Assembly (NCBI GenBank): GCA_003508835.1
Contig: PUFA01000070.1
Coordinates: 1,674,001 to 1,738,000, forward strand
Reading direction: 5' to 3'
Length of the DNA: 64,000 nucleotides
Source: Eonycteris spelaea
Taxonomy: Eukaryota; Chordata; Mammalia; Chiroptera; Pteropodidae
In this document: positions 11,295-24,800 of the stretch, one piece after another
How positions within the stretch are numbered: position 1 is the first letter of the stretch
How the letters are laid out: every line of letters begins with the position of its first letter
The notes under the pieces: model-generated
What the model was told of the DNA's origin: nothing
Seen by the model: only the letters and a program-made list of their open reading frames with translations
Databases searched by the model: none
Program-made: the position numbers and the translations under genes

Positions 11295-13005
11295 ATAATC
11301 CCTATGATATACTGCCAACTTATTCTCCAGCTTTGCTTTCCTGATGAGCATTTTGTTTTGATTACTTCGGAGAGGGCCAAATTTGATTACAGAGGAGACA
11401 CCTCACAATTTTGTAACGCTGAGTCATTCATGAGGCAATGTCGACCTCTGCCTGGAGAAGCAGTAACATTAACAACTGTATTGCTCGCTGATATTTTTCA
11501 TAATCAAATGTACTTTTCTTAGTGCTTTGCAAACAAGTGCAAATATGTTTTAATCAATGGGTTTTATCCACCGAGCCATCTTCATCTGTGTCACGAATAG
11601 GGTGGGGATGATGAAAAGTAGAATGCAGAGCTCCGCCTACACACAGCCCAGTGTTTGCCCACCCCTCACCTTCCCACCACTTTAGAATATTGCAGGAAGA
11701 GTGGTTGTATGGGACATGGGCTATTTTGCTGGGATTTAGTCAGTGGGCTAAGAGGCATAGTGCTCTGCTGGATAACATTTTACTTGCAGCGGGAAAGGTC
11801 ATGAAGGCAGCTTCAGATTTTTTTTGAGGATTAGGCTGAACAAAATGCCCCTTTGCTGAGATTCCCCAAAGGACCACAAGAGGACGGGTGTTTTGCAAGG
11901 ATATGGGGAGTGAATTTTATTGTATTGACTGAGTAGTCACTCAATAAATGTTAACAATGCCAATAATAGAGTGTATGATTGCAAGGTCATCCATTTTAAG
12001 GGAAAAGGGAAAATTGCTCACATTTTCAGAATTCCTGTCATAGACTCTTATTGCTTGTTGATTTCCTCTCCTCTGAAGCTGGGGCTTGGTTTCTGGGATA
12101 TTTTTCAAAATGTAGTGTATTTTGCTATGTATAGTCCATGTATTATTTCATCCACAACACTTGTTTCTAATGCTCTTATCTCTGGACTCTAAATTGATGA
12201 TCCTACCAGGACTGCTATCAAGTAGCAGAAGTTCTTGGATTCTGATAACACGTTCTATAAAGAAACTCAAAGCCCCTCCCCAAATTATAAACCCTTTCTC
12301 TTATTCTGTTGTACACTCCCATAGCAAACAGGACATTTAGTTATTAGCAACATTTAGTTATTTTCTTCCTCCCAAGAATATTTCTCAAGTACCAAAATCT
12401 ATTTCATTAACTTAACCCACCTCAGTTAATGGTCCAATTCTCCATATACTAAATTCAATCTCTGCAGAGGTAGAAAGTTGGTCTTTGTAACTCCTCATGG
12501 GCAGTCTTATATAAGAAGATCTTGAGCGAATGGACTGACTCAAAGTATGGTTAATCTATTGGCCAGAAAACCTAAGAAAAGTGGAGTCTAAGGCAAGATA
12601 AGGAAGAATTAAGGAGTAATACTCTTATTCCCGTCTCTTTCTTAGCATTTCTCAATTCCAAGGTCAAGGGATGGACCTGTGCTTTATTAAAATAATAGGC
12701 AATCATTCAAGTAAGGTGCATGCCTACCAACAGTATTAAGACTCTACTAGACCAGCCATACACAAAGAGGCAATAACTTTCTCTTCTAAATTCCTGAAAA
12801 CACAAATTGCAGGTATCTATCAGGATATAGAAAGAGTACTCATTCTCATCATGGTTTGAGATTTCATCCAGATCTCTGATGAGCTACTTAGGTAGGTCTA
12901 ATAGAGAACTGAATAGACTAACAATATCTTGAATTTCCTGGCTATTTGTAGTCTTCACAAAATTTGACTTCTTTTATCTCAGATGTTCCTCATAGCAGCT
13001 CATGA
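11295..13005. other. Intergenic, nothing recognised
   Basis: No exon or confident repeat was seen. A short duplication of ACATTTAGTTATT occurs at about 12330-12361. Confidence 0.4.
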
Positions 13006-13009
13006 GAGT

Positions 13010-13245
13010 AATAATAATAGGAGCTCCATAATTGAGCACTTTCTGTTTGCCAAGTGTACGTATACTTACTGATTCTTCACACAATCATGAGAGTTAGGTT
13101 CTATTATTAGCCCCATTTTACAGATGAGGTTTAGAGAGGTTGAGATTCCTGAGTTCACACAGTGATAAGTGACTGAATCAGCACTGTGAAGCTACACAGT
13201 CTGCTCTAAGGCTCAGATGCTAACCTAGTACACTATGTTGGTTCA
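13010..13245 (-). mobile_element. MIR SINE remnant
   Basis: Reverse MIR blocks: ATTGAGCACTTTCTGTTTGC, ATTATTAGCCCCATTTTACA, GATGAGGTTTAGAGAGGTTG and GAGTTCACACAGTGATAAG. Confidence 0.88.
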
Positions 13246-13249
13246 ATGG

Positions 13250-15280
13250 CTTTCAGAGAACATAAGTAACCAATAACCAGTGTCATGAGAACTAAGGCCT
13301 ATTTGTCCTGCTTCTTTCTTATTTCAGCATTCTGGTTTGAAGACATCTGAGGCTTTGTGCTTTAGATGATCCCCACCCACCCCCCAATCCATTGTGCCTG
13401 TGGTTTCCTCACTGTGGTTATTCAGGAATCAACATCTTCTCTGAGGTCAAGTGTATGGATTTAAAACCTTTCATTTCCTTCAAGTTGACACTTTGCCGTT
13501 TCATAGTCCCAAGCCTCCTGCAGCTTGTAAAGGAGTAATTTCAGATATCTACTCCCTGCAGCTCTGAGAACAATTCATTTCAATCTTGGGATATTGCCCA
13601 GAATTCAAGAAAACTAGCATGATCTATCCAGTCCAGCTTTTCATTCGATCTATTGTTTAAAGCTCTGTCTACAGGCATAAACTACTAGGTAAGAGGTAAG
13701 AAAAAATTTAGTGTTCCTGATGAAGGAACCTAATGTTTTATGCTCAGAAAACAAAAGGCCCATATAATTCATGGATTTCTTTATTCATCTGGATATTTTT
13801 GGGTCATGTAAATCATGGAAAAATACGTTCCCTAAGGATTTATCACCGGTTAAAAAATAGTAGTATAAACCTACCCAATCTAATCGTAATAAACGTTGTT
13901 CAGTAGATCTAAGTCCAATGAGTCTAAGAAAAAGAAAAGTTTTAATTATTTGTGCCAGAGAATGGCTTTAGAAGATTAATGTTAGAGAAGTCTCTGTAAT
14001 GGTCTTTGGTAATCCAAAGGTATTTGTAAAGAAGAGACAACAAATATAGTAGAAATGTCTTGCGCAACTTAGCTTGAAATGAACAAAATTATAGCCTTCC
14101 TCTCAAGACTCGTTCCTGATAGGATGGCTATTGATCAAAGACAGTCTTGCAAAAGTGATAAAAGGGCAACTGGGTTGAACATGATTTTCCCTGTTTCTTG
14201 AATTCTGCACTATGTTGAATTTAAGTTATTTAAAATTAAATTCAACAATAAAGTTCTATCAAACATTCATCAGGTGATCCTTTACAAACATAAGCATTCA
14301 AACCCACGACTCAAAGTCAATAACAATTCTAGATACTGCTGTAGTGAAAACTAAGGCTATTTTTTAAAAAGTGGAGAAGTGTGAAACATGATTTGCAAAT
14401 TTAATTTTTTATATATTTCATAAAATTATCAGCAAAGAAATTGACCATCTTCAACATACTTGATATAGAATGATATGGAAAGAAGGAAGGAGCTAACATT
14501 TAGTGAGCAATAGCTATATACTGAGGAATAATATTAAAAAGCATAAAGACCTTGATGATAGATTAGCAAACTATTTTATAATCTATTGTCTTCCCTCATT
14601 TTCTGTCACTATCTCCACATACCCACCCCATAGCCCACACAGAGCAGAGCCATCTCTCATCCTGGCCTGCTCAGCTAAGAACTGCAGTGTGTGAGGGAAA
14701 TAAACTCTTTTACATTGCATTATTCTCTAATCCTTGAAATTTTTGGATCTCTTTGAAAAAGCATCTTTGGCTTTGCCTGACACAGTGCTCCAGTTAACTG
14801 CTTTAGAATGACATCCTTGCTCCAGCCCAAAGCAATCAACACTTTTGATATGCATCACTTAGGCTACTTGCTTCTTGGAAGCCTGATACCTGATCTATTG
14901 GGAGTGTTGAGGATCATGGACTAGGAAAATAAAATAAGTCCTTCAGATAAGAAGATGGCAACAGCAGGAAATTCCATCCAGTTCCTTGACTTCTGCGATG
15001 ATGGGATGGGCTACTATCCGGAAGAGACCAGACAAGTTATTGCAATATTTTGACACATAACATTTTCACAAATACAACATTTTCCCAATCAAGTTTGGAC
15101 AGGTTGACTATCTGGCTTTCTTGGTGTGAAGATGCCACATGATCATAAAATCTTCCAGGATCCTGCTGTCATCCCACAGTCTATCTTGTTTCCATTTATC
15201 CCAGGACCCTCACCGGCCAAAAACAGTTTTAAAAGGTGGAGCTGGTTACTTTAACATTATTTTTTATGGTTCATTTTAAA
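13250..15280. other. Intergenic, nothing recognised
   Basis: This is AT-rich sequence with short frames only. No repeat family or RNA gene was identified. Confidence 0.4.
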
Positions 15281-15284
15281 TTTT

Positions 15285-15415
15285 ATTTTCCCAGCAATCC
15301 TTCAAGATAGATAATACTCTGCTCATTTTAAAGATGATAAAACACTCAAAAGGACAGGAAACTTGCCAGAAGCTAGTGAGCTGAGAAGAAATAAACCAGG
15401 ATTCAACGCAGGTGA
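15285..15415 (-). mobile_element. MIR fragment
   Basis: CCCAGCAATCCTTCAAGATA, then CTGCTCATTTTAAAGATGAT and GGACAGGAAACTTGCCAGAA follow the reversed MIR order, ending at CCAGGATTCAACGCAGG. Confidence 0.65.
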
Positions 15416-15419
15416 GTTT

Positions 15420-16550
15420 GTCTTTACAGTCCTGTGTTTCCACTGAGTCTTTCCTTTTGTGCCAGTGTTGGCTCTCTTCTGTTGCCTAAGCAAAGGACTG
15501 GCATTTCATAAGGGGTTGGGAGGGATGCCAAGAGAAGAACAATACCAAGTGGATAGAATATTGCTGCTTGTTAGAGGATTCTTATACACCCAGTCAGTTC
15601 AATGAACTGGGAGGAGGTGTATGCAATGGAAAAACCGTAGGTCTTGAACTCAGACCAGGGTTCAGATTCCATTTCCACCATAACCGAATGGGCCTACTGC
15701 GTGGAATTAGTGTGGTTACATGTGACATTAGACTCCCAGGAGACCACATAATCAATGGACCACAGCCTCTCCACTAAATCCATGGTATCTCCCTCACCCT
15801 CCAGGGTGTGTGCCTGACTCCTGGTCTCCACTCCAATTCACTCTTAAAGCTGAGCCTCTCCTGCCTCCTGACTACTAGCTTGACTCTGAGCCTTCTTTCT
15901 GAGTCCTGCCAGGCCCGAGAAGTCATTGTGATGGCACCTTAACACCCAACCTAGCTTGTTTTCATCCTTCAATTTTTAGTCAGGATTAGAATTGGACTTG
16001 TCATGGTTTGAACTTCCTGATTTGGACTGTAGGAATCTCCCAACCCCTTTGGTCCGTTTCCTTTAATCCTGCTCTCTTAGCAGCAGCTTATTCCCTCCTC
16101 TTCCCATTACTAGCAAGGAACCACCTGCATGCTACATGGCTGTGCCTCCCCTAGATCATTTCAGAGGTAGCCATGGAACACCTGCTGGGCTCTGCTGGGC
16201 GTTTGAAGGGACTTGTACTCACCTGGGATTTACACAAATCACCTCCAGTTAGGATCACCACAGTCCTCCCTGGAGAGGTGAGGACAAAGCAAGGATTCTG
16301 CAAAACTAACAGATAAACTTGCCACTTTCCTAGTGAACACCTTTCTTTCTATCCTCCAGTCATTCAATGTCTACATTTTAACAGACAGTATCATACTTTC
16401 TGAAGCTTTTTGGAGGAAAATGAGAGAAGAAAGTGGGTTGGGAGTATCACTACACTCCTACAGAATAGGCTCCATTTGCTAGGCTATAATTTCTGGAAGA
16501 AGCTTTTCTCTTGACATTAGAGTTTCTATTGTATCTGCAGAGAAATGTAC
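15420..16550. other. Intergenic, nothing firmly recognised
   Basis: A faint MIR-like string (GTCTTGAACTCAGACCAGGG TTCAGATTCC, split here by a space) sits near 15640-15670. The rest is unassigned. Confidence 0.35.
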
Positions 16551-16554
16551 TTGC

Positions 16555-17240
16555 TACTGAATCTTTAAAACATTTTATTATATGAAAAATTTAAAACATA
16601 TACAAAAGTATACAAAATGGTATAATGAACTACTATGTAGCCATCACCAGCTTCAATAATTGTCACTTCATAGCTGATCTTCTTTCAGCTGTACCTCATC
16701 TACATCTCCCATCTCCCAGATTATTTTTATAGAAATCTAAGAGTTTTTATCACTTTATTCATGAATATTTTATAATGGGTCTTTTAAGGATTCAGATTTT
16801 TTTCTAAAAAAGAAACCTACAACACCATTATTACTCCTAAAAGTTAATAATAATCCCCTAATATTATTAATACCCAGTCCTCAGATTTCTCCGATTGTTT
16901 CCACGATATGTCATTTGTTTACAATTGCTCTGTTCAAATCAGGAGACAAAATGCATACATTACAGATTAATATGTCTCTAAAGATCCTTAAAATAGATAT
17001 GTATTTTTTTCCTTTTTGGTTTTTCTTGCAGTTTGTTGAAGAAAGCAGATAATTTGCCCTGTAGAAGTTCCTACATCCTGGATTTTATTGATTGCTTTTC
17101 TGTGATGTCCCTCTGCCTCCTGTGTTTCCTATGAAATTGGCATTTAGAACTAGAGGCCTTGATAAGAATCCCGTTCAATAATTCACAAGAATATTTCACC
17201 GTTAGTGTTGTATATTTTCTTTTGCACCATATGAGGAAAC
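16555..17240. mobile_element. Ancient L1 (L1M-type) fragment
   Basis: AATGGTATAATGAACTACTA, TAGCCATCACCAGCTTCAAT, CCTAATATTATTAATACCCA and CATCCTGGATTTTATTGATT occur in the order found in old mammalian L1 3' sequence. Orientation and subfamily were not resolved. Confidence 0.65.
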
Positions 17241-17244
17241 ATGG

Positions 17245-20200
17245 AGTATGTGGTTGTTTTCCTTTTTGCAATATTAAACTTGATTTGTGGGTTCTGGTAT
17301 TGTCAGTTTGACCCATTCTTTATTAAGTAAGAAGCCATTGATGATCGTTGCTCAGATTCTTTATTTCATTAAGGATTGCAAAATGGCGACATTTAAATTC
17401 TATTATCCTTTCCACATTTATTAGCTGCAATTCATTAAAACAAAAAAACAAACAAACAAAAATTGCCCTCATCAACTCTTTGGTTACTCTGAGATGCTGT
17501 TCTTATGGGACAAGCATGATAAATGCTTGATTTTGCCTCTGCCTCTCCCTTTTGTTACCGGTTTCCAAAGATGACTAATGAGTAGTATTTTTTTAACTAT
17601 CATATAAACTCACGTACTTTTTAACATATTTAATGTATTTAATCATGCTGAATGTTGACTTTTCTCTCTTGATAATGCTCTTTAGACTATGGCTATAAAT
17701 ATGCAATTGCAAACAAGGGAAAGGCAAGGGTTATATGCTAATTGAATCGGAAATTCTGAAAGTATAAAAAGGCTAGTTGGCAGAAATTTAATCAAACTAT
17801 GCAAAGCGTTTATAACAACAACAACAACAACAACAAAAACTAAAAGAGTGGAAGCAGAATAGAAAGGACTGTGTAGAGCTGCCCAAGGCTGCAAGCCCAG
17901 GAAGCAAGGACATAGGTTTAGGGAGCAATGGAAGTCTGATGAGCAATGAGCAGACTGGAGAGAAGGCAGAGCTCTTGAGTCAGCACTGGCCAACTGCGGT
18001 GAGAGTTCCTATAATCTGGAACTAAGGTGTTGCTGAGAGCCAGTGAGGAAAGTTAAAGTAAACCTGGGATCAGAGGGAGGAAAGTGAGCCAGCAAACCTA
18101 TCAGGGAATCTTGATAGACAGCTTTTGAACCAGAGTAAGGAGTTGCAACAACGTCGTTTATGTAATAGCAACTGTGCAACTGTACATTGAATAACCACAA
18201 GAAATATGGGAGCTAAGATGTGTTCACTTCTATTGTGAAGTCCTGCTGGGTGTGTATTATACCCTAGAGATATTAAAAGGAATGGAGTGACACAAAGAGG
18301 GGATGTGAGATGAAAAGGCCTTGGGTTCCTTCGAGAATATCTGGAGGAGAAATCTTTCAATGCTTCCTTTTTCTCAGGTGGCAAACTAAAGACACTAGGA
18401 AAATTCTTTGCAGATTGCTAATCATCTGTATTATCCCAACAGAAAGCCATAGCTCACCTAAATATTTTTATGTTTTGCCTTAAGCTAATATAACAGTGAA
18501 TATTACTTAACAATTATGAAAAAGATTTTTACCATTAATTTTAAGGAGAGGTGTAATAAAACCATTGGAGATTATAGTTTAGAAAAGAATCTTAAAGGTC
18601 ATGTAGTTGTAGTCCTAAATGAAAATATTAAAACAAAATTCTCATTCCATTAAAAAAAAATGTTGACATTTAGATGAACTAATTCAACAGAAGGCCAAGC
18701 TCTTTTGCCTCCTGGGCACAGAGGAAAACTGGCTTTATGAAAGAGTGTTAATAATAAAAAGTAACAAGAAAAACAAGCATAACTCACAACAATTGTAAAT
18801 TTTTCTTGCAAGAGGTATTCTCATTTTTTGTGAAATTATAGATTGCCTTCTCGATTTCCCTTTTAGAATTAGTCATTTCAAGCCAGCCTACAAAAGATTA
18901 ACATTGAGACCAGGATTTAGCAAAAATACAGAAGTATTTCGAACTGAAATAGGAAAGAATGTAGATTTGGGTAAGATTGTATTTCCTTGATATTTTTTGT
19001 GTTAAATATAACTTCAATAATCTGACCTTAACTAGAAGAGAAAAATTTTATGTTTTTAAAAGATACTTATTTTTGGCTTTCTTTTATCCTTCCTTTCATT
19101 TGAAATGCAATAGTAAGACTACTTACCAGATATATTACCATAAAGCTTACCAGACATATTATATTTTTCCTTAAAATGTTGTGACCATTTGTAACATGTC
19201 TTATGACAGAATGGTCATAGCCTTAACTTCAGCTGCTAAAGGAAGCACTTTTTCCAAAATATCTTCCTAAAAGTCACATTTAATGATTAAAAGCATGACT
19301 TTACTTTTGAAAGTATTTTTATTTTCTTAACATGGTAAATCATCATTGTTAATGTTAAGTATTTTAGGGCAAGGTCATACATGAAGTTGGAGCTCACTCT
19401 TGACCAATACTCCTCCCTAAATATCCAATCTGTTGTTCTTTAAGGAAAGGCTAGATAAGCATCAATAAATGCATACATAAATCTGAAAAGAAGCATTTAA
19501 ACATGACACATATTATTCAAAAGAATGTATTTGTGACAACTATTTTAATGGCTATCTTCCAGGGAAATATTACCTCTTGAAATTGTGTGTGCTGTGTGCA
19601 TGTGTGTGTCCTAGATGATACCAGAATAGCATTTAAAGTATGATGAGTTATACTTTTGAGAACATAAATGAAGAATTCTATAACCACTCTTTACAAAATT
19701 TGGAGTTACCCTCTTCTCCCCTATAATAGTTTAAAAATATAATTATAGTTATGCTGTGCAGACATTTAGGAGCTTAAATGAACCAAATACTGTCCTTGCA
19801 TTGTGAGTCAGAAGACTAAGCCACAAATATTGAATGGTCTGTTCAAACAGTAATTAAACAAACTCTGCCTTATTGTTCTTATTTTAACAGAAATCGTAAT
19901 ATATTTTAACTATTTAATGGGAATATTAAACCTCGATAGCCAATAATTATGAAGTAGTTTTCTCATCTGACTAAAATATTTAGATATGAAATGTCTTAAA
20001 TAAGAGATGGTATTTCAATAGGAAATATCTTAAAAAGATATGACATATCTGTAGAAGATATGATAGCAAAATAGTTATGTGAATTCCATCAGCCAGGTTT
20101 GAAAACATGTCTTATTGAGGTAGTCACGCTTCTTCTGAAGACATGAATTACTCCATAACGACTACCCACTTCTCAACACTGTCCTAACCGAAGGAGGTGG

Positions 20201-21670
20201 CGTTCATTAGAAATTGTTTAGTCTTGGGAATGATTGGTACATTCTTTGTCAAAGTAAAAAGGGTGCGGAAAAATGGACTGACCAGATTTAGATAAAAATT
20301 ATTGACTGTTTCAAACTGCTGACCCCTCTTTACTTTTGTGCAGTGAAGCAAAATGTGTAGACAGACTAAGGTGTGTGTGCGCGTGCGTGTGTATGTGTGC
20401 TCCTAAAAGTTTACTTTAAACCAGAGATAAGGTGAGCTCTTTTGTAGCTCTGTTTCTCCATGGATCAGTGATATGGCTATTTTTGACCTCTTGCAGCACA
20501 GCTCAAATAATAAAAAATTCAAGTTAGACTTGCCATTCATCCCAAAGTAAAACTGACTTTCAGATCATTATCAGAACAAAAGCTCAGTAAACAAACTTTT
20601 GAACCATGAAACTAATAACACCCAGGAAGTACCTCCTAGAGTCAGGCAACTTTAGCCTTCACTTTGGGAAAAAAAAGAATCATTGGCTTAGAGGCAAGCA
20701 TGTGTTGGCACCTCAGTTCTATAACCCCTTTTCCCTCTTCACCTTAGGAGTGGTGTGATATATCCAAGGTAGTTCTGAGATGTCAGTAAAGCCTGCAAGA
20801 CTTCCTTCCCAATGTTTATTGCTGCTGTTTTAATGTAGTCATAATTACTTTTAAATAGATATTGAATATCATCATGTACAATGTTTGGTTTGAGAGATGT
20901 GTAAGAAAAAGGGGCAAAGGAAATATGTTTCTGCTGCCTACATTATAGGGGTGGAGCATGAGGTCGGGTCCAGTTGCACATTTGAATCTGATTGGCTAGC
21001 AGAATCACCTTTCTCCCAACCTGGCTATGCTTATTGGGTCTCTGTGCAGCGATGAGGATTTAGCTGATAGGCAAAGCATGAAAATGAATCCATCCTTTTC
21101 AGTGTGGATTCAAGGCATCGGAGCAACAGCTCTGCGTGTGACCCACAGTAGAGGTGAAAATGGTGCCCTATCAGCCCACCCAAAGAAGAAAGTAAAATCA
21201 AGAAATGCAGAATAGAATGGCTACTACTTCACTACAACCTTTGACTTTATCTCATTGGTTACTCTATTTTATCACTATACATAAATGTTTTGATGTTTTG
21301 GAAGACAAGGACTATATTGCATGACTGTTTTACCTGTGATTTCATAATAATCTATATCAAAACTGAACTTTTAAATAAATACTGAAATGTTTTATTTACT
21401 AATACTGCACATGTTTTGCTAATGATTACACATTCATCAGTTAGTCTTGTCTCCCTCCTAACTCTGAGGTATATTACTTAAGGGAAAAGATTTATATTTA
21501 CATTTCTTTTGTATTCACAAAGCACCTGTGTCAACACTGGATACCCTGTAGACCTATGGTTCCTTGATTACAACTTATTTTTCTAAAATATACAATGATA
21601 ACTGCCTCTATAATTATAATGTTACAAAAAACTTGAAATCACAGAAGGAAATTCTAGTAGAATAATATTT
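17245..21670. other. Repeat-poor intergenic block, part 1
   Basis: Across 4.4 kb I find only simple repeats: (CAA)n at about 17815-17837 and a TG-rich stretch at 20370-20400. There is no convincing MIR, L2, LTR or L1. No exon is supported. Confidence 0.45.
17815..17837. repeat. (CAA)n microsatellite
   Basis: About seven ACA/CAA units in a row, followed by AAAACTAAAAG. Confidence 0.85.
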
Positions 21671-21674
21671 AATT

Positions 21675-21870
21675 TAGACAATTAATAACAGCTAACTCAT
21701 AGGGTACTTATGTTCCATAAAGTACTATTATTATTCCCATTTTACAGACGGGAAAACTGAGACTCACCTAGGTTGCTCAAGTTTACACAAATAGTATGTG
21801 ATAAAACTTGGACTCTAATGTAATTCTGTTGGATTCTATACTGTTAACCACTATGTTATTCTTCTCCCCA
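21675..21870 (-). mobile_element. MIR SINE remnant
   Basis: TACTATTATTATTCCCATTT, TACAGACGGGAAAACTGAGA and TTAACCACTATGTTATTCTT are diagnostic of reversed MIR. Confidence 0.88.
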
Positions 21871-21874
21871 TATT

Positions 21875-24800
21875 TACACATTTAATGTGAACTTTCTATA
21901 CTTAAATTTCTATTTTTCCACTTTAAGTTTTCCCAATTGAAAAAAAAAAAGGATGATCCGAGTCTCAGTAAATATCAATGATTTTTATCAGGAAGCATTC
22001 AGGCAGTCTACTGGTATCACCATCAGAATTAAATGTAATTTCAAAGTTAAAAATAGAGCTGAAAATTAAAAACATGAAAATGTAATGTTGTGGCTGATAA
22101 TATTTTGTTCTTTATGCTGCAGACTTTGGATATTTTAATTAAATAACTGGTTGTAAAACAATAACTTCAGAAGAACTGGGAGGGATGGGATTAGTCTCTA
22201 GAGGGCTGCTGTGGTAGTAGCTGATTCTCCATTTTCTACTTGGGCAGTGTCTCCTGCTGCTGACCCAGGGGCCTTTTTTATCCCTTCATTGTAAGTCTGT
22301 CTGCTGAAGGACAACTTCATGTCTGCTTTCTGCTGTCTCTCTCTGGTCTCCTACTAATTTCTACCTGCCAAGCTTAGCACTAGCTGGTTAAAATGTAATA
22401 TATCAATCTCTGATTATGTTATGATTGACATGAATAAGTTACTATGTTATATACCCAGGTATATTTTAATGTGCACATCATGGAGACCATTCCTTGACAT
22501 AAAGTTTCTCTTTCAGGGAATGAGAAATGTAACCTCAGTAATAAAAGTAAGAATAATATCACAGTGGTCTCATAGCCTGTAGGATTAAACCTAGAGGTAC
22601 AAAAAAAAAAATATTGCTCAGAAAAGAGCGCTGTTTGGTGCTTATGTCAAATGATTGGGATCATTGAACAGATCAGGTAGCAAAAACAGGAATAACATTT
22701 AAATCTCCTGATCCCAAGTTATGCTTTGGTTAATAGTTTTCCTCCTTTAAAGAATACATACTACAGTAAATTTTTTTTGAAAAGATTTTTTTTTCCTTTT
22801 GGTGTCTCAATAAATCTGTAACTCCAGTATAATCATAAACAAGAAATTATTACTCTTGGTTTAGTATACACAGCTTAATAAATTATGTTCTTAAGAGCAA
22901 CTATTGAAGCAGTAAAAAATGCTAGTCTTCCATTTCAGCCAAAAGCTTTCCTCTGAACAAGTTGTTAGAACACGTTCAGAGATATCTATCATGGGAACAT
23001 ATAATAGGATAAATTCACTGTGGGAGAAAAAGGCAGGGATTAGTCACTTGCAAACTGGCATCGTAAAGACTGGGTGAAGGGATGTGTACCAGACTGACAA
23101 CCATGAACCGAAGTGGCACTCAGCCTTGATTTGGGTGGGCGCTTATTTCTTAATAAATTAAAGAGTTTCCCACGTACTTTGATAATAAGACTACAAAAGA
23201 AGTTCAGAATACAGTTTTAAAAGGAAATTTAAAAGGGTTTCTCCATTCATGGCATATTCCTTACAGGTTATTAATTTCCCAATAGAGGAAACAATAGTTA
23301 GACGGATAGTCTGAAACTAAAGACAAGTGAATACTGAACAAGTCAAGTATCAAATGCTAACTTAACAAGCACACTCTTGTTTGTTATGTACCTGCTTGAT
23401 TATCTCAAAATATCTATGTATAGGGTAAGCTTTTGCTAGACAACCATTCTGGCTTTCAAATCTTCAAATGATAACCAAGATAACCCATCTGCTACCTAAG
23501 GGTTACTTTATTTACTTAGTGCCTCTGAGATAAGGCTTACGCTAGCGAATATTTTCTTGCTAACATACTCTTAACTGGTCTCCCCACAATTATGATATAA
23601 TCTATTTGTTTCATGGGCTACTGTGGATCTGACTGTGTAGGAGGATGGTGAATTGGAAGTGATTTTAGCTACTACCCAAGAGAGTAAAGGGTCAGCCTGA
23701 GACGTAAGGTATTTGGAAGCAGCAATAAATGTTCAAAACTTAACCAACTGCTGGAATTGCTATGCTGGTGTTCTGTATTATGCCATTAATATTTTTTTGA
23801 AATTACTAGGAAAGAATAGATTCCAAATGCAGTGAGTGGTTCATCTCTCAGACATCATTATTCTGTCCTTACAATGTACATCACAATGAAATGACTGACT
23901 AAGGACTTTGAATACAAGTAAATATAGAAGCTCTATACAAATATGCTTGTTGAATCAGGAAAAAGAGAAAAAAGCTCTAGGAGTTGTTTATACTTTCTTT
24001 CATCTGAAGTGCCATTTTCTTTGTACATTGGATAACATATTGATTTTGGTGTACTTCAATTCTCAAGTTTCCATAAACCATAAAAACCTTAATGACTTCT
24101 CCAAAGCTCAAGTGAGAAACAATCAATTAATTTCCCCAGTAGTTCAACTCTGTCAAAATTAAAGTGCTATTTTAATGAATTTTTCAGACATTTAGGATCT
24201 ACACAGCAGCAGATTAATGTCAAAAGCTTTTCTTTTATCATTGCAAGAAAAGTTTAAATATATACCAATTAAATAGAGAGTTCAAGTGTTTTAACCTTTG
24301 TTATAGACATAAAAATGCAAGTTGCTTTGCATGACGTTCTTCTAGGGTTTAACCTAATGCTGAGTTCACAGCAGCTATGAAGAGAACTGTTCAGAATCAT
24401 CCATAGTATAATAGTAAAATGCAAAAAGTACTGCCCATGTGACACCATTCCTCTGTGTTGTGATTTGATGCATAATAAAAAGGGCTGTCCTATTTCCTCT
24501 TTGGCGTTTCATATCTCACCTAAAATTCTCACTGCTAATACCACCTCTTTGAAATAAGACTTTTTTTTTTTTTTTCTTTAAGCCACAGTAAAATTTCCTG
24601 GAAAGGAAAAGAGGCTAGGGTACTAACAAGTTTTCATTTGCACAATAGTGAACAATAGTACAGATTAGTTTATCAGATTAGTCAACAGTCATTTGGAAAG
24701 CACAGATTACAGTGGGAACAGATACAGTTTGGGGATAGTGGAGAGGAGGCGAGGAAGGACTATCTTTTAAAGTGACAAGGTCAGTTTCCAGGGAGAAAGA